NCBI GenBank assembly: GCA_012271065.1
Contig: JAAXHE010000002.1
Span: forward strand, 1 to 44,101
From: Candidatus Latescibacterota bacterium
GTDB lineage: Bacteria; Latescibacterota; UBA2968; GCA-2709665
Direction of reading: 5' to 3'
DNA length: 44,101 bases
Positions 44,062 to 44,101 of the stretch are shown one piece after another (the first letter of the stretch is position 1; every line of letters starts with the position of its first letter). The translations under genes and the position numbers were made by a program. The notes under the pieces were generated by a model. The model worked only from the letters and a program-made list of their open reading frames with translations, made no database searches and had not been told where the DNA came from.

Positions 44062-44101
44062 AGAACCTCCAGCTGGTGTCCTGTCCCAAAAATTCCTCAC
44101 C

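Noticed and set aside
1..44101. tRNA, rRNA or riboswitch genes
   Set aside because: I looked in the gaps and saw no cloverleaf, conserved rRNA segment or known riboswitch core.

Overview
The window is GC-rich bacterial chromosome with compact genes on both strands. It carries an FtsEX/EnvC-type division locus (EnvC implies an outer membrane), a sigma-54 regulatory system, molybdopterin and LarE cofactor genes, and a set of polysaccharide or organic-acid catabolic genes. The MacB/FtsX-like permeases paired with an NtrC/NtrY-type two-component system, the AVP variant of a Gfo/Idh/MocA protein, a BNR_4 propeller and a heparinase II/III-family enzyme suggest a free-living heterotroph from a poorly cultured diderm lineage, for example near Latescibacterota, Poribacteria or Gemmatimonadota. 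This placement is an inference from gene content only; there is no rRNA or other phylogenetic marker I would trust.

Region 1 (1-18 kb, mostly minus strand) is an array of five MacB/FtsX-like permease genes. One is truncated at the left edge, two are intact GTG-initiated paralogs, one is interrupted by a single in-frame TAG, and one is intact with an unusual insertion. An MFS transporter and a BNR_4 propeller protein lie inside the array. The long gaps are filled with interspersed repeats, including three copies of a roughly 200-bp element. No ABC ATPase accompanies the permeases in the window.

Region 2 (17.8-20.8 kb, plus strand) holds a sigma-54-dependent NtrC-type response regulator and an overlapping NtrY-like histidine kinase that has almost no extracytoplasmic part. 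Both the regulator gene and the leftmost permease gene are preceded by a good -24/-12 promoter and by the same approximately 38-bp composite motif. This suggests one autoregulated regulon that ties the kinase to the permeases and is the most interesting system here.

Region 3 (20.8-31.5 kb) contains accessory metabolism: a PYROXD2-like FAD oxidoreductase, a SUI1/YciH protein, a Gfo/Idh/MocA-like protein with a changed catalytic motif, a heparinase II/III-family protein, a hicBA toxin-antitoxin pair, a CocE/NonD hydrolase, an alpha/alpha-barrel protein and a glutaminyl cyclotransferase.

Region 4 (31.6-44.1 kb, all minus strand) is a housekeeping block read from right to left: ftsE-ftsX-envC (all damaged), an NrnA-like DHH phosphoesterase, a divergent ornithine carbamoyltransferase, tmk, a carboxy-terminal protease, a coiled-coil protein, an ATP-grasp-like protein, larE, def, a PHP phosphatase, a broken nicotinate phosphoribosyltransferase, moaD and moaE. 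Several genes are tightly coupled by ATGA, GTGA or TAATG overlaps. The concentration of frameshifts and deletions (ftsE, ftsX/envC, pncB, two permeases) means either real decay or assembly errors, and read evidence would be needed to separate these.
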